A DNA stretch of 16,825 bases from Funneliformis mosseae (GCA_910592005.1 CAJVPP010001999.1:1-16825), one strand, 5' to 3'. Shown: positions 1 to 8,671, counted from the stretch's first letter. Notes: generated from the sequence alone by a model not told the origin. Made by a program: numbers and translations.

Positions 1-24
1 TCGGATCCTGAAAAATGAAAATCA

Positions 25-59
25 GATCGGATCGGATTTGGATAAAATCCGATCCGATC
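25..59. repeat. GATCCG-type perfect inverted repeat
   Basis: The arms gatcggatcggattt (25-39) and aaatccgatccgatc (45-59) are exact reverse complements of 15 bp around a 5 bp spacer. Each arm is built from the 6-mer GATCGG/CCGATC. The flanks continue the theme (tcggatcc at 1-8, gatt at 61-64). Such G+C-rich repeats stand out in this A+T-rich window and are typical of the ends or subterminal regions of DNA transposons. No matching far end or target duplication is visible, so the transposon reading is inference. Confidence 0.6.
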
Positions 60-191
60 CGATTTTGCGGAACACTAGTAGAGAGTGATGACTCTTCTGA
101 TAGTAAGAGAGTTAGAATGAAAAAATTTATTAAGTAATAATCAGTCATAAGGAACTTTACATGTATAATAGCATAGAAAATTCATCATGTA

Positions 192-764
192 TTACAGGCT
201 AGTCCTAAGCTTTGAATTTATTTTTTTGTATACATTAATAAAATTTTTTTCTTTAGAACATTGAACAATTTTACTCTTGTATAAAATTATCATATCATCA
301 AAGCTTGAATTATTAAGGTAACGCATCAATAGCAATTCACAAAAAAAAATCTTGCTGGAGCAAAGTGATGCAATAGTCCATATTACATTATTTTTGTTTT
401 GGTATTTGAAGATCAAAATGTGTTAATACTCACCAACTTTTTTTAGGATCAGCTAATGCTTTCAAAAGCGTATTGTGATCTATTTTTCCAAATGCATCAG
501 ATTTAGAAAATGCATCAAAGAATTCATCCTTTACCTGTTCAAAAAGCATCTGGTGAATTCCCTAAGCATGATATTACTATGACAAACTAACTGGCTTGAA
601 GAAGTTTATCCTATATAATCATATTCAGTATATAGTTTACTAGGACCTTACTAATCATCATCATCTTCAATATCATAATCAACTGTCTAGAATTCATCGT
701 TATCATTAGTATCATCATTTATCTCAAATTCATCAGCATCATCATTACCTATCTTAATCTCATC
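192..764 (-). pseudogene. Decayed minus-strand gene, acidic, probably mobile-element derived
   Basis: Three readable blocks lie in order on the minus strand. Block 1 (764-651) is strongly acidic, containing NDDADEFEINDDTNDNDEF, a TAG, then TVDYDIEDDDD in the same frame. Block 2 (549-430) starts with Met and reads MLFEQVKDEFFDAFSKSDAF and then a hydrophilic stretch ending DPKKSW-stop; a GTGAGT donor-like motif overlaps its end. Block 3 (416-192) is a 74-codon frame with no recognised motif. Stops and frame changes between blocks mean no full protein is encoded. Acidic segments of this sort are common in transposase-type proteins of these fungi, but I cannot name a family. Block 3 may be a chance frame. 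Confidence applies to the first two blocks being coding debris. Confidence 0.35.
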
Positions 765-1496
765 CTATCCTCTGTCTAGATTTTTACTGACACTAAGATC
801 AGAATCAATTAATAAGTTTTGTTCTATATCTAGAGAGATATTTACTAAGATATACTTACCTTTAATTTACATTTTAAAATCTCTTCTCTATAAACAATAT
901 CACAAATGTTAGGTTGTGTAAAACTTTGTATCTGCTAGTAGAATCAAAATTATCATTGACAGTCTTATACTATGCTTGGTAGACTTATCACCTGAAAATG
1001 CATAGCGGTACAATATCAGAAGCACGAAGCATGAAGGAAATTCTTGCTGGAATTATATTTTTTTTCTAAAAATATCATGCGCAGTAAGTATATCATTTAT
1101 ATTGGACATGTGAATAACTACGCCATTTATCATGTAAAAGAAAAAACAGCTTCACAAATAATATTATTCATTAGAAAATTTTGAAGAAAGATAAAAAAAA
1201 AATTGTTATTGATCACATATGTTTTCTATATTAAGTAATATTTTGCATTGTATTTTACAATAAATATTGTATTTATCATCTGATATCAATAGTGTATGTG
1301 AATTTGAATTTTCTTAATTGGTAATTGTCATATGAATTTCCCATAAAAAAAAAATTAAATATCGGTAATTTGATTGTCGGTAAAATGTAAATGATTGTCG
1401 GTAAAAATGATTGTCGGTTAATTAAACCAAACCCTTATTTTCAAGGCAGAAGAATTAGGTAAAAAGATCATTATTCCATTTTTTCATCATTTTTAA
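765..1496. other. Non-coding stretch before the nuclease remnant
   Basis: I see no supported gene here. Short minus-strand phrases such as IIPARISFMLRASDIV (roughly 1000-1070) hint at further debris, but stops interrupt all frames. The only ordered sequence is the repeated gattgtcggt unit at 1372-1418, listed separately. An in-frame TAA at 1494-1496 bounds the remnant that follows. Confidence 0.4.
1372..1418 (+). repeat. Three imperfect direct copies of gattgtcggt
   Basis: The 10-mer gattgtcggt occurs at 1372-1381, 1393-1402 and 1409-1418. The copies are joined by A-rich linkers (aaaatgtaaat and aaaaat). The array sits about 80 bp upstream of the Fanzor-like zinc ribbon. It may be a small iteron-like element of the former transposon or a chance local duplication. 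Confidence 0.6.
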
Positions 1497-1640
1497 TATC
1501 TATTTGCTTTATGCAGTTGTTGTGGATTTATTAAATATAATCCGGGTGGCAACAAATTGTTTAAATGTAATAAATGTGGAATAGTGATGGATAGGGATAT
1601 TAATGGTGCTCGGGGAATTTTTCTCCGAGCTTTTGCTTGA
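1497..1640 (+). pseudogene. C-terminal fragment of a Fanzor/TnpB-type RNA-guided nuclease
   Basis: The plus frame reads 47 codons to TGA at 1638-1640. It shows CSCCG, then FKCNKCG, then MDRDINGARGIFLRAF. Two CxxC pairs with 14 residues between them, followed directly by DRDxNGAR, form the zinc ribbon and RuvC-III motif of TnpB (IS200/IS605 OrfB) and its eukaryotic homologue Fanzor, an RNA-guided DNA endonuclease. The second Asp of DRD (codon 1596-1598) matches the third catalytic acid of the RuvC site. RuvC-I, RuvC-II and the wedge and REC parts are missing; upstream in the same frame is TAA at 1494-1496. All four Cys and the Asp are intact, so decay is recent or the piece is a last exon (tttatgcag at 1508-1516 resembles an acceptor, though using it would remove the first Cys). 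C2C2 transposon zinc knuckles are an alternative, but DRDINGAR argues against them. No guide-RNA segment can be assigned. Confidence 0.8.
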
Positions 1641-2050
1641 TGGGGCTGTTTGTGTATAGTGAATTCATTATATACATACACTAATTGATTGTTTTATATA
1701 TAGTAATATATATTAATGATCGATTCAATCCATCGCGCATATATGGAATAAATTCTTTAAATGATAGTTTCATGCTGATACGGTTTAAATCACTTAAAAC
1801 TATTAAGGATCTAATTATGAACGATTTGTAAAAGTCAATTATTTTTTTTGAATTTTATATCCGGTCAAAACCGAAACTGCGGGATCTTCAATAAAATGTA
1901 GGAAATTTCGGTATTATAAATATACTCGAAATTGATTTCTCACGAATGGGAAGTTTATGAGGAAATTATGACATGTTCGATGAATTAGTAGAAAAACTAA
2001 ACCAGATTAATTAAAAAAAAAGATTTTTTTCCAGCATCTCCCTCAAAATC
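1641..2050. other. Spacer and probable promoter of the PRXL2-like gene
   Basis: This 410 bp stretch carries no gene. TATAAA occurs at 1915-1920, 131 bp before the ATG, and could be a TATA box, although such strings are frequent in A+T-rich DNA. A T-run followed by CCAG (2026-2034) just before the ATG looks like an acceptor, so an intron in the 5' leader is possible. The first ~100 bp after the nuclease remnant may be the tail of the same decayed element. Confidence 0.3.
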
Positions 2051-3124
2051 ATGACGGAGCCGGCTTCTTCCTTTAAATCTATAATTCTCGTGACTATTTT
2101 CGCAGTGTGTGTTTCCCTTTTCGCATATAATACCGAAGTTGGTAAAGACTTCATTGATAAAGTTCCGGATAGCTTTTTTCTTGCCAAATACATAAAACAA
2201 ACTGCCGAAATGGATACCAAAGACTTTACTCCCATTGAAGTCTTAAGAGATATAACCCTTACCGAACTCAAAGACAATACAACATTTAAAGCAGGAATTA
2301 TTTGGAAAAGTACTCCTGCATTGATATTAGTTGGTAAGTGAATCGATTATGAGAATGTTTTGGTATTGCAAGTATTCTTTATCTCATTTATTTTATTTTT
2401 ACAAGTTCGTCGACCTGGTTGCCAATTATGTCGGGAAGAATCTATGAGAATTTCTTCTCTGCGTGAATTAATATCGGAAAAAATGGGTCTAAATATGGTA
2501 GCAATTGTACATGAGAATCTGAATAATGAAGTTGAAGATTTTAATCAAGGATTTTGGAAAGGAACTGTATATTTCGATAAAGAAAAATCATTTTTCAGTG
2601 CAATTGGGTATGTGAAATTAATTAGTTCATGCTACCTTTTTTTTTTATGTTTCTTATACTAATTAACTTCTAACATTAGAGGTGGTAAAATACAATATGC
2701 GGGTTTAACGAATATACTTAAGCCATCTGTATGGTCAAACATCCGGAGAAATTACAAGAGTGTAAGCGAACGATCCTTTTTTTTTTTTTTTTTTGCCAAC
2801 TACAGAAATCAATAATATAATTTTTTATAGGGTGTCGGGGGCAACTTTAAAGGAGATGGAAGAGTTTTGGGAGGACTCTACATTATCAAATCTGACACAA
2901 AAGGAGAAGAAGTAATTTATCAATATCGAGAAAAAGTATGGGGAGACCATGCACCTCTCGAGGAAGTGTTGAAAGCATGTGAACTCGTTTCCCCCAAAAA
3001 TGGTGAAGCTTCAATCCAATCTGACATAAAAGCAGCTTTGGAAAAGGTTAAATCCGAAACTTTACTTTCAAATAAGGATGAAGGTCCTTCGAAGACGTGT
3101 AATTCTCAAGAATCTTGTGGTTAA
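2051..3124 (+). CDS. Peroxiredoxin-like 2 (PRXL2/FAM213) family protein, membrane anchored
   Basis: Four exons (2051-2333, 2406-2607, 2680-2761, 2831-3124) join in frame to 286 residues. Introns are 72, 72 and 69 bp with GTAAGTG, GTATGTG and GTAAGCG donors. The PRXL2 family has a thioredoxin fold of the AhpC/TSA group; animal members are redox-regulating proteins or reduce prostaglandin-type endoperoxides. Seen here: a hydrophobic segment at residues 9-26 (SIILVTIFAVCVSLFAY); the family signature RRPGCQLCREE with the CxxC pair at Cys100 and Cys103; VWSNIRRNYKS and GGNFKGDGRVLGGLYII, matching the conserved centre; and REKVWGDHAPLEEVLKACE near the end. An extra tail of about 50 residues ends ESCG, making it longer than the ~230-residue animal forms. 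A membrane-bound thiol reductase or peroxidase is likely; the substrate is unknown. Stop is TAA. Confidence 0.9.
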
Positions 3125-3468
3125 TTTTAATTTATACATGTATGGTATTCATTTATGAAAAATAAAGTATAATTGGTAAATTTTCTATTGCATTAAATTT
3201 TATTCATTTTTCTATCTACATTATTATTGGAGATGAAAGTTATACCTAATTGTTTTTAAAGATGTAATTATAAATTTAATAAATAACAATCAACATACGA
3301 TTTTCTAATATTGTTACATGTGTTTACTAAATTTAAATAATTCTGTATGATCCCAGAATTGACTTCAAAGAAAATTTATCTTTATTATTTGATTTTTTCT
3401 TTACTTTTCTTTTTTTACAGGATTGAATCAATCATTTTGATCCTTTTTTTTTTTTTTTTTTGTTTTTA
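3125..3468. other. Convergent intergenic region
   Basis: This short A+T-rich spacer lies between the 3' ends of two converging genes. It holds the AATAAA at 3161, an 18-base T-run at 3444-3461 and no coding signal. On the minus strand the T-run is an A-run directly after the stop of the F-box gene. Confidence 0.5.
3161..3166 (+). terminator. Poly(A) signal AATAAA of the PRXL2-like gene
   Basis: Canonical AATAAA lies 37 bp after the stop codon, at the usual distance for a short 3' UTR. Confidence 0.5.
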
Positions 3469-5406
3469 TTAACTATAATATGAATAAACTAATTCTAAAA
3501 CTTCTAATTTCACATCACATTTTTTCAAGAATTCATCCAATGCTATGTAACTAAAAGTCCAAATTTTAGGAAAAATCAATTTCCTCAGTCCCTTTGGTAT
3601 CAAATTTATTATTTTCAACAATTGCTCGCTTGGATTAATTCCCCATGTCCCATTACATAACTTCAATTTCTTCAATGTGTGATATTCACTCAATATTCTA
3701 AAACAAACGATCAAATCATGCACTTCGATGTAGAATTCCAATTCACTGATATGATGACAATATGTGATTATAAAGGTGAGCAAATTGAAATCAATGTCAT
3801 GTTGACAATTCAATGTAAGTGAACGAAGCGTATAAGAAGAGGATCTTATCAAAAACAATAAGGAATCTTGAGAAATTGATGATGCTCGAACACTCAATGT
3901 CTGTAATGATAGGAAAAACAATGATGATGTTGAGTAAGGATCATCAGATTTGTTATAAGAAGAATAACTATCCGTAGAATTCGTGTAACTACAACAATTC
4001 TTTTGTTTGAAATCACCTTGATCATTATTCGTAGACGTTGTTGAAGAGGGTTGAAGAAGGAGGTTATCATAATTACTTTTAATATTATTGGAGTTTTGTT
4101 TGTTACTGATAATATTATTATCCCAAGAACAATTTGTTAAAATTAACGTTTTTAAATTTACAAAAATTCCAAACAATTTCAAGTCAACATTCCTTTCAAA
4201 AGTTATTGTATCAAACTCTAAATAAGTTAATGACCTTGATTGAGATTCAAGAGAATTGATGAAGTTCAAATTTAAATCACAAAAAGAAATAGAGATATAT
4301 TGTAATTTTTTTTGTGACTTAATTAAATTTTCAAGATGTTCTCTTTCTGATCTGGGTGGATCATTACGAGATGATGATAAATTCTTTGACATTTGCGTCT
4401 CTGTGGTGTATGTAGAAGTAAATATTTCATAAAAGGGATCCAATAAATTTGTCGTTCCTATATCTATATTTTCAGTGATATTATATGTATTATGTCGTAC
4501 ATACGGTGATGATAATATTAAATCATTGATCATTGCGTTTGTACGAGCGACACTACCACGAAGGCCCGTATGCCTTTGCGTTCTGATGGGATTTGGTATA
4601 GGAAAGTAGGTTGTTATTGGTTCAAGCCTTCCAATACCACCATATTTCAAACCATATACACCTCGTTTAGATTCTGTCGAAACCTTTTCTATAATTAATT
4701 TTCTCAAATTTTGACAATTGCTTGATCTAGTAGCAACATCCAAATTCCTTTCTTTATTTCCCCATCCAGAATAATTAAATTCTCGTATTTGTGGTAAGCA
4801 TCTTAATAAATAAAAACCTATAACCTCATCATGATCAGTATTAAATGTCAATTGATCAAATGCCGAACATTGCTTATTAAACAACAAACTCAATTCTTTT
4901 ACCACACATATGATCATCTTTTGATCAGGACTCATTAAATGATCATGAAAAGTGGAAGATGAAGATAGTTTATTACTTGATGAATAAATGTTTGTATTTG
5001 TGTTTTCTTTAGTGTTAGAAGGATTAAGAGTGGGTGAAGTTTTAGATTCTTTATTATTAACCCATTTCCGAACACTTTCCCATAAATCATTTGTAGCGAT
5101 CCTTCTCAAGTATCTAGCATAATCAAAATTTGGCTGAATTCTTGAAGATATCTTTCGTCTTAGTATTTTACATTCGCGTTTCAATTGACATTTCGATTCA
5201 TTATCCATACATTGTATATAAGTTTCCACCAGTTTTGGAGAAGCACCTCTCTTTGCACACAAGTAGAAGGGTTGTCTCCATAAAATTGGTAAAACATTTT
5301 TGCACCAAAAGCGATTTACTAATAATATGGAATGTAATGAAATTTCGTCGTCTTGTAAATGTTCAAATATTTCTTGTAAACATTCCGAGGGAATTGAAAC
5401 AATCAT
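3469..5406 (-). CDS. F-box protein with leucine-rich-repeat-like C-terminal half
   Basis: This is a single exon of 645 codons. F-box proteins bind Skp1 and recruit substrates to SCF ubiquitin ligases. Residues 1-47 form the F-box: MIVSIPSECLQEIFEHLQDD, then LHSILLVNRFWCKNVLPILW with the Pro-Ile-Leu-Trp end usual in Glomeromycotina F-box families. After a linker (PNFDYARYLRRI) come Ser/Asn/Thr-rich segments near 118-157 and 432-496. Leucine-rich repeat-like pieces (YISISFCDLN, LTYLEFDTITF, LKTLILTNCSW, LQTLSVRASS, LRSLTLNC, LKKLKLCNGTW) fill about 365-640. The frame is open to an upstream ATG at 5533-5535, but that extension is mainly Phe from the T-rich (sense strand) leader 5429-5463, so I chose the ATG at 5404-5406, which begins exactly at the F-box. 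TAA overlaps AATAAA and an A-run follows. The target is unknown. Low-complexity inserts interrupt the repeats. Confidence 0.88.
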   Translation of the reverse strand: MIVSIPSECLQEIFEHLQDDEISLHSILLVNRFWCKNVLPILWRQPFYLCAKRGASPKLVETYIQCMDNESKCQLKRECKILRRKISSRIQPNFDYARYLRRIATNDLWESVRKWVNNKESKTSPTLNPSNTKENTNTNIYSSSNKLSSSSTFHDHLMSPDQKMIICVVKELSLLFNKQCSAFDQLTFNTDHDEVIGFYLLRCLPQIREFNYSGWGNKERNLDVATRSSNCQNLRKLIIEKVSTESKRGVYGLKYGGIGRLEPITTYFPIPNPIRTQRHTGLRGSVARTNAMINDLILSSPYVRHNTYNITENIDIGTTNLLDPFYEIFTSTYTTETQMSKNLSSSRNDPPRSEREHLENLIKSQKKLQYISISFCDLNLNFINSLESQSRSLTYLEFDTITFERNVDLKLFGIFVNLKTLILTNCSWDNNIISNKQNSNNIKSNYDNLLLQPSSTTSTNNDQGDFKQKNCCSYTNSTDSYSSYNKSDDPYSTSSLFFLSLQTLSVRASSISQDSLLFLIRSSSYTLRSLTLNCQHDIDFNLLTFIITYCHHISELEFYIEVHDLIVCFRILSEYHTLKKLKLCNGTWGINPSEQLLKIINLIPKGLRKLIFPKIWTFSYIALDEFLKKCDVKLEVLELVYSYYS

Positions 5407-6000
5407 TTTTTGAATAGATTTTTCAGAAATAAAAAAAAAAAAAGAAAAAAAAAAAAGAAAATAAAGAGGATAGATTGTATTGTGTAACATCTCTCTGCAA
5501 ATTATAAAATTTGTAAAATTACTTTGATTACGCAATTTGTGTAATTTTGGCGGAATTTACTTAAATTAGGCACAATTTAAATTACGAGCATTGACCATCA
5601 TCTATTTCTCTCACGATTAATTTTGATAATTGACCATCATCTAAAAAAATCAGATATAAAAAAAATTTTCAATCTTTTTTTTTTCCTAGAACAAATTATA
5701 ATCAAAACGCACGTATAATAATAATAAATTTTTAGCATATATTCAAATAATTCATAAAGCAATTTATGAAAAAAAATATTCTGAACTAGACAATAAAATA
5801 GGAACGCAACGATCATAACACAAGTTTGTATATTTTTGGTGAATAAAAAAGATAAGGAGAAAGATAAAGAAAAGATATTAAAAAATTATGAAAACGTCAA
5901 TGTTTCTTGCGATATGACGAAAAAAAAAAAATTTTTTTTTTTCTTTGTTGAAAATGAAGCAAAATGAAGCGCAACTATAACAATGATATTTGATAGCTTA
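5407..6000. other. Intergenic region 5' of the F-box gene
   Basis: The part next to the F-box start is A-rich on the plus strand (5429-5463) and would be a pyrimidine-rich 5' leader. Beyond the 15-bp direct repeat there are short A/T runs (for example 5920-5941) and no coding signal. It also contains the 3' end of the NTF2-like gene, which comes in on the same strand from the right. Confidence 0.4.
5590..5643. repeat. 15-bp direct repeat upstream of the F-box gene
   Basis: attgaccatcatcta occurs exactly at 5590-5604 and 5629-5643, 39 bp apart start to start, about 185-235 bp before the chosen ATG of the minus-strand F-box gene. Both copies carry GACCATCATC, rich in G/C for this region. They could be paired factor-binding sites in the promoter or a local duplication. 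Confidence 0.55.
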
Positions 6001-6808
6001 TTAATATTTATCCCAAGTATTTACCAATCCTTTAACAGCAATAACAACACCTCCGGTAACCATTCCCGTAAGTTTCCTTGCAATTTCTGCATACATCCAA
6101 CCAATAATCGGTAAAGATTCCACCAAATCTTTTAAACTCCAAATATCCTCATGTCTAACAATTTTATGTTGCTCATTGAACTCAAACCTTGAAATTATAC
6201 GCAGAATAAATTCGTTGTTAAAACATTGATTAGTTTTGCCAAATATTATACGCAAGCACGGAAATGGAGGGATGCGAAGAGGAAGACGATATCTAATCAA
6301 GGCATCGATGCAAACCAAATGATGATTTCCAGCTATTTCACTATTAGTAATTGATTGTATTTCAGGTGTTATGGAATAAAAGAACGTGGAAAGCAAGAGA
6401 AATTGATTTTTAATCTGATCATGTGATTCAACCAGCAAAATCGGATTCTCAAAGACTAAAAGAGATTAAAAAACGTTGATAAATTTTCAATAAATTAAGT
6501 AAATTGGTTCCTTGGTGAATTAACGTACCAGCATTAGCATCATAATAATTTGTAATAACATTTTTCTGAATTTCTTTTTTCTTTGAAAATAAACTTAAAT
6601 GAACAAGTCTAGCAATAACTTTCTCACTTAAGTTTGCACCTTCACTTCTTTCACCACTCGGTGATCCACCACCAATATGATTTATATGCGTGAAAGGATC
6701 GTTATAAAGAGGAGCTGTATTATTCAATGAATTGATATTAAGTCCGTATAGATATGGATTAATTGTACGTGATCTCGATAAAACTGAGTTTGGATCATCG
6801 TAGCTCAT
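6001..6808 (-). CDS. NTF2-like / SnoaL-like fold protein, conserved fungal family
   Basis: Exon 1 is 6808-6529 and exon 2 is 6455-6001. The 73 bp intron has a GTACGT donor and a TCTTTTAG acceptor. Joining gives 244 residues and restores YYDANAVFENPILLVES across the junction (residues 88-104). A YYxxxAxFxNP strand-helix pattern after a leading helix (IARLVHLSLFSKKKEIQKNV) is typical of the NTF2-like superfamily, here the fungal SigF-like/SnoaL-like group, as I recall it. The middle (LVCIDALIRYRLP, FNEQHKIVRHEDIWSLKDLV) fits the remaining sheet, and the C-terminus (PIIGWMYAEIARKLTGM, then GGVVIAVKGLV) fits a helix that may touch a membrane. The first ~55 residues are polar and probably disordered. 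The superfamily includes enzymes, carriers and binding proteins, so function cannot be assigned. Read separately the two exons look like two truncated genes; they are one. Confidence 0.75.
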
Positions 6809-7058
6809 TTTTATTTATCTATATTAAATTATCTATGCTTACTATATAATATTGTTTACTCAAGATGTTTTTTTTAGATTTTCCAGAGAAAATTTTCAAG
6901 GAGAAAAAAAGTTTATTTTCATATGAACAAACAAAAATAGGTAAACAAATATATGGAGATTGCGTCAGATATAACGTAATACAAAAACATTGATCGTCAT
7001 GACAGCATGAAATTTTGAATTCTGAATTCTGAGAGGTCCCTTAATACAATTTCACAAT

Positions 7059-7089
<31 letters not shown>

Positions 7090-7413
7090 GTTTTAATAAA
7101 CAACTAATTAATCAATCTGTTCGAACTTAGATAATCAATTAATAATTTTTGTTGTTAATGACTATTATTTTATATAAAAATTACATAAGTAAACCTTTGG
7201 ATTAATTTTTAGCTAATTCGTAAACTTGAATTTTGCATAATAAAGCAATTGATACCCCGAAATTAATAGTGATAAACTGGTGAATCATTGGTTTTAATGT
7301 AGGCCCATCAAAAAAAAAAAATTTCTTAATAATATTATATAGAAAGGGATAAAAGAATGAATTGAAAAGATTATTAATACTCTGAAAGAAGTTAACTAAC
7401 AATCAGTCAGAAA
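6809..7413. other. Intergenic region with a 27-base A-run
   Basis: It holds the upstream region of the NTF2-like gene, a tandem gaattct pair near 7018-7031 and a run of 27 A at 7059-7085. A 66-codon minus frame at 7202-7402 is rich in Phe/Asn/Ile from A/T runs and shows no family signature; I do not call it a gene. Confidence 0.4.
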
Positions 7414-8671
7414 TCATTTATCTCTACTACAAATTGCGATCATGAAATTGTAGCCTCGTCTTCCATATCCTCCATTTGAATAATTTCTCAAAATAACTTT
7501 CAGAGAGAAAGCCTCATGCAATGACATTCTTACAGAAGGCGTACTTCTGAATTTGCAATTTCTTGATTGGCGGATAATCCAAACCTTTAAGTCATTAACG
7601 CGACCTCTAACTGAAATCCTAGTTCATAACATTAATTAGCACACATGTCTCTAAAAATGCTAGTGATATAATTTGAATATTGTTTACCATGCACATAATG
7701 CCTATTTCTGAAAAAACATGTCAATATGCAATATCATGTCATGTAATCATATCGAATTGATTTTAATTTTATCTCCAAACATATGCAGTATGTGATCAAG
7801 TAAAGTAATGTGAATAAAAGAACTTACAGATTCTGTAAAATGTTATCACTTAGGATGTAATAGTAATGAAGTTAATAACATTGTTAGGAACTTTTTGAGG
7901 AATGGATAAGTTTGGCTGATTCATCTTTTATCCAACGTAGACGTACAGAATTTAAAAGGTCAAAAATCATTTGTGATTTGAAGTCATACCAAATATCATA
8001 ATAGTTATCGCATTTACCGTCAACAAACCCAAAGCTTTATATTACCAAGAATCTCTGTTAGCTTTTGACAATAGCATATTCTCCCCCGAATAAATGTATA
8101 TCGACAATCATGTCAAATTCTCAATGAAAATGCATAATTTAAAAAAGAAACACGCTAAATTCTTAAAAAGTCTAGCATTAATCCACACCAACAGCCTAAT
8201 CTCCATTTTACGTTTTTGTGTTTGAGTCATCAATTCCTCATTATATAAAAATTCCAAGACAGGAGATGACAATCCTTCAGATTTCTCACTTTATGAAGAT
8301 TCTGTCTTAGGAGAAGGCATGATAGGCTTCTGTGTAAGGATGCGAAACATCATGATGAGCAATTAGAAATTCTTTAACAATTTGCTTAGAAATTTTCACA
8401 GAATTTAAGTTTTTCGAAAACTTTTTCGCCTATATAGTAAGTAAACAGAATGTTGTAGTTCTGATAACTTACTTTCAATGGTTTGTTGTTCATTCAACAT
8501 TATATTGTATTTTTTGAGAAACATTGATTTCTTTGCTCTAAATGTTTCTTCTCCGACATTGAAGATTTCTGGAGATTTAATTACTAAGTGAAAAACATTT
8601 ATGTAAAAAAGTCTAATTTCACAATTGTCTTCTATCTTCCGCTTGCTTTTCATTATTTCTATTAATATCAA
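7414..8671 (-). pseudogene. Decayed multi-block gene, family not recognised
   Basis: Four protein-like blocks follow one another on the minus strand. Block 1 (8671-8405) begins MILIEIMKSKRKIEDNCEIR and contains FRAKKSMFLKKYNIMLNEQQ; GTAAGT follows TIES (8472-8467). Block 2 (8329-8108) follows a TTACACAG acceptor-like motif and reads KPIMPSPKTESS, an in-frame TAA (8293-8291), then SEGLSSPVLEFLYNEELM and KRKMEIRLLVWINARLF. Block 3 (8036-7884) reads FGFVDGKCDNYYDIWYDFKS and then LLNSVRLRWIKDESAKLIHS. Block 4 (7623-7414) reads RVNDLKVWIIRQSRNC and then SLHEAFSLKVILRNYSNGGY, ending SRDK-stop. G+C content is higher here than in the flanks, and residue usage looks like real protein. No full frame or convincing intron set joins the blocks. 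It could be a transposon gene or a member of a lineage-specific family. I recognise no catalytic motif. Confidence 0.45.

Noticed and set aside
1493..1681. 62-codon minus-strand frame opposite the Fanzor fragment
   Set aside because: It is the antisense shadow of the zinc-ribbon frame, which carries clear motifs on the plus strand.
1997..2277. Two minus-strand frames over the first PRXL2 exon
   Set aside because: They are antisense shadows of an exon with family-level similarity and correct splice signals.
5130..5417. 95-codon plus-strand frame
   Set aside because: It lies antisense to the F-box domain of the minus-strand gene and has no motif.
5407..5535. N-terminal extension of the F-box protein to an upstream ATG
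   Set aside because: It would consist mainly of a Phe run from a T-rich (sense strand) leader, and the internal ATG begins exactly at the F-box.
7202..7402. 66-codon minus-strand frame
   Set aside because: Its composition follows A/T runs (Phe, Asn, Ile), it has no family motif, and it crosses a homopolymer tract.
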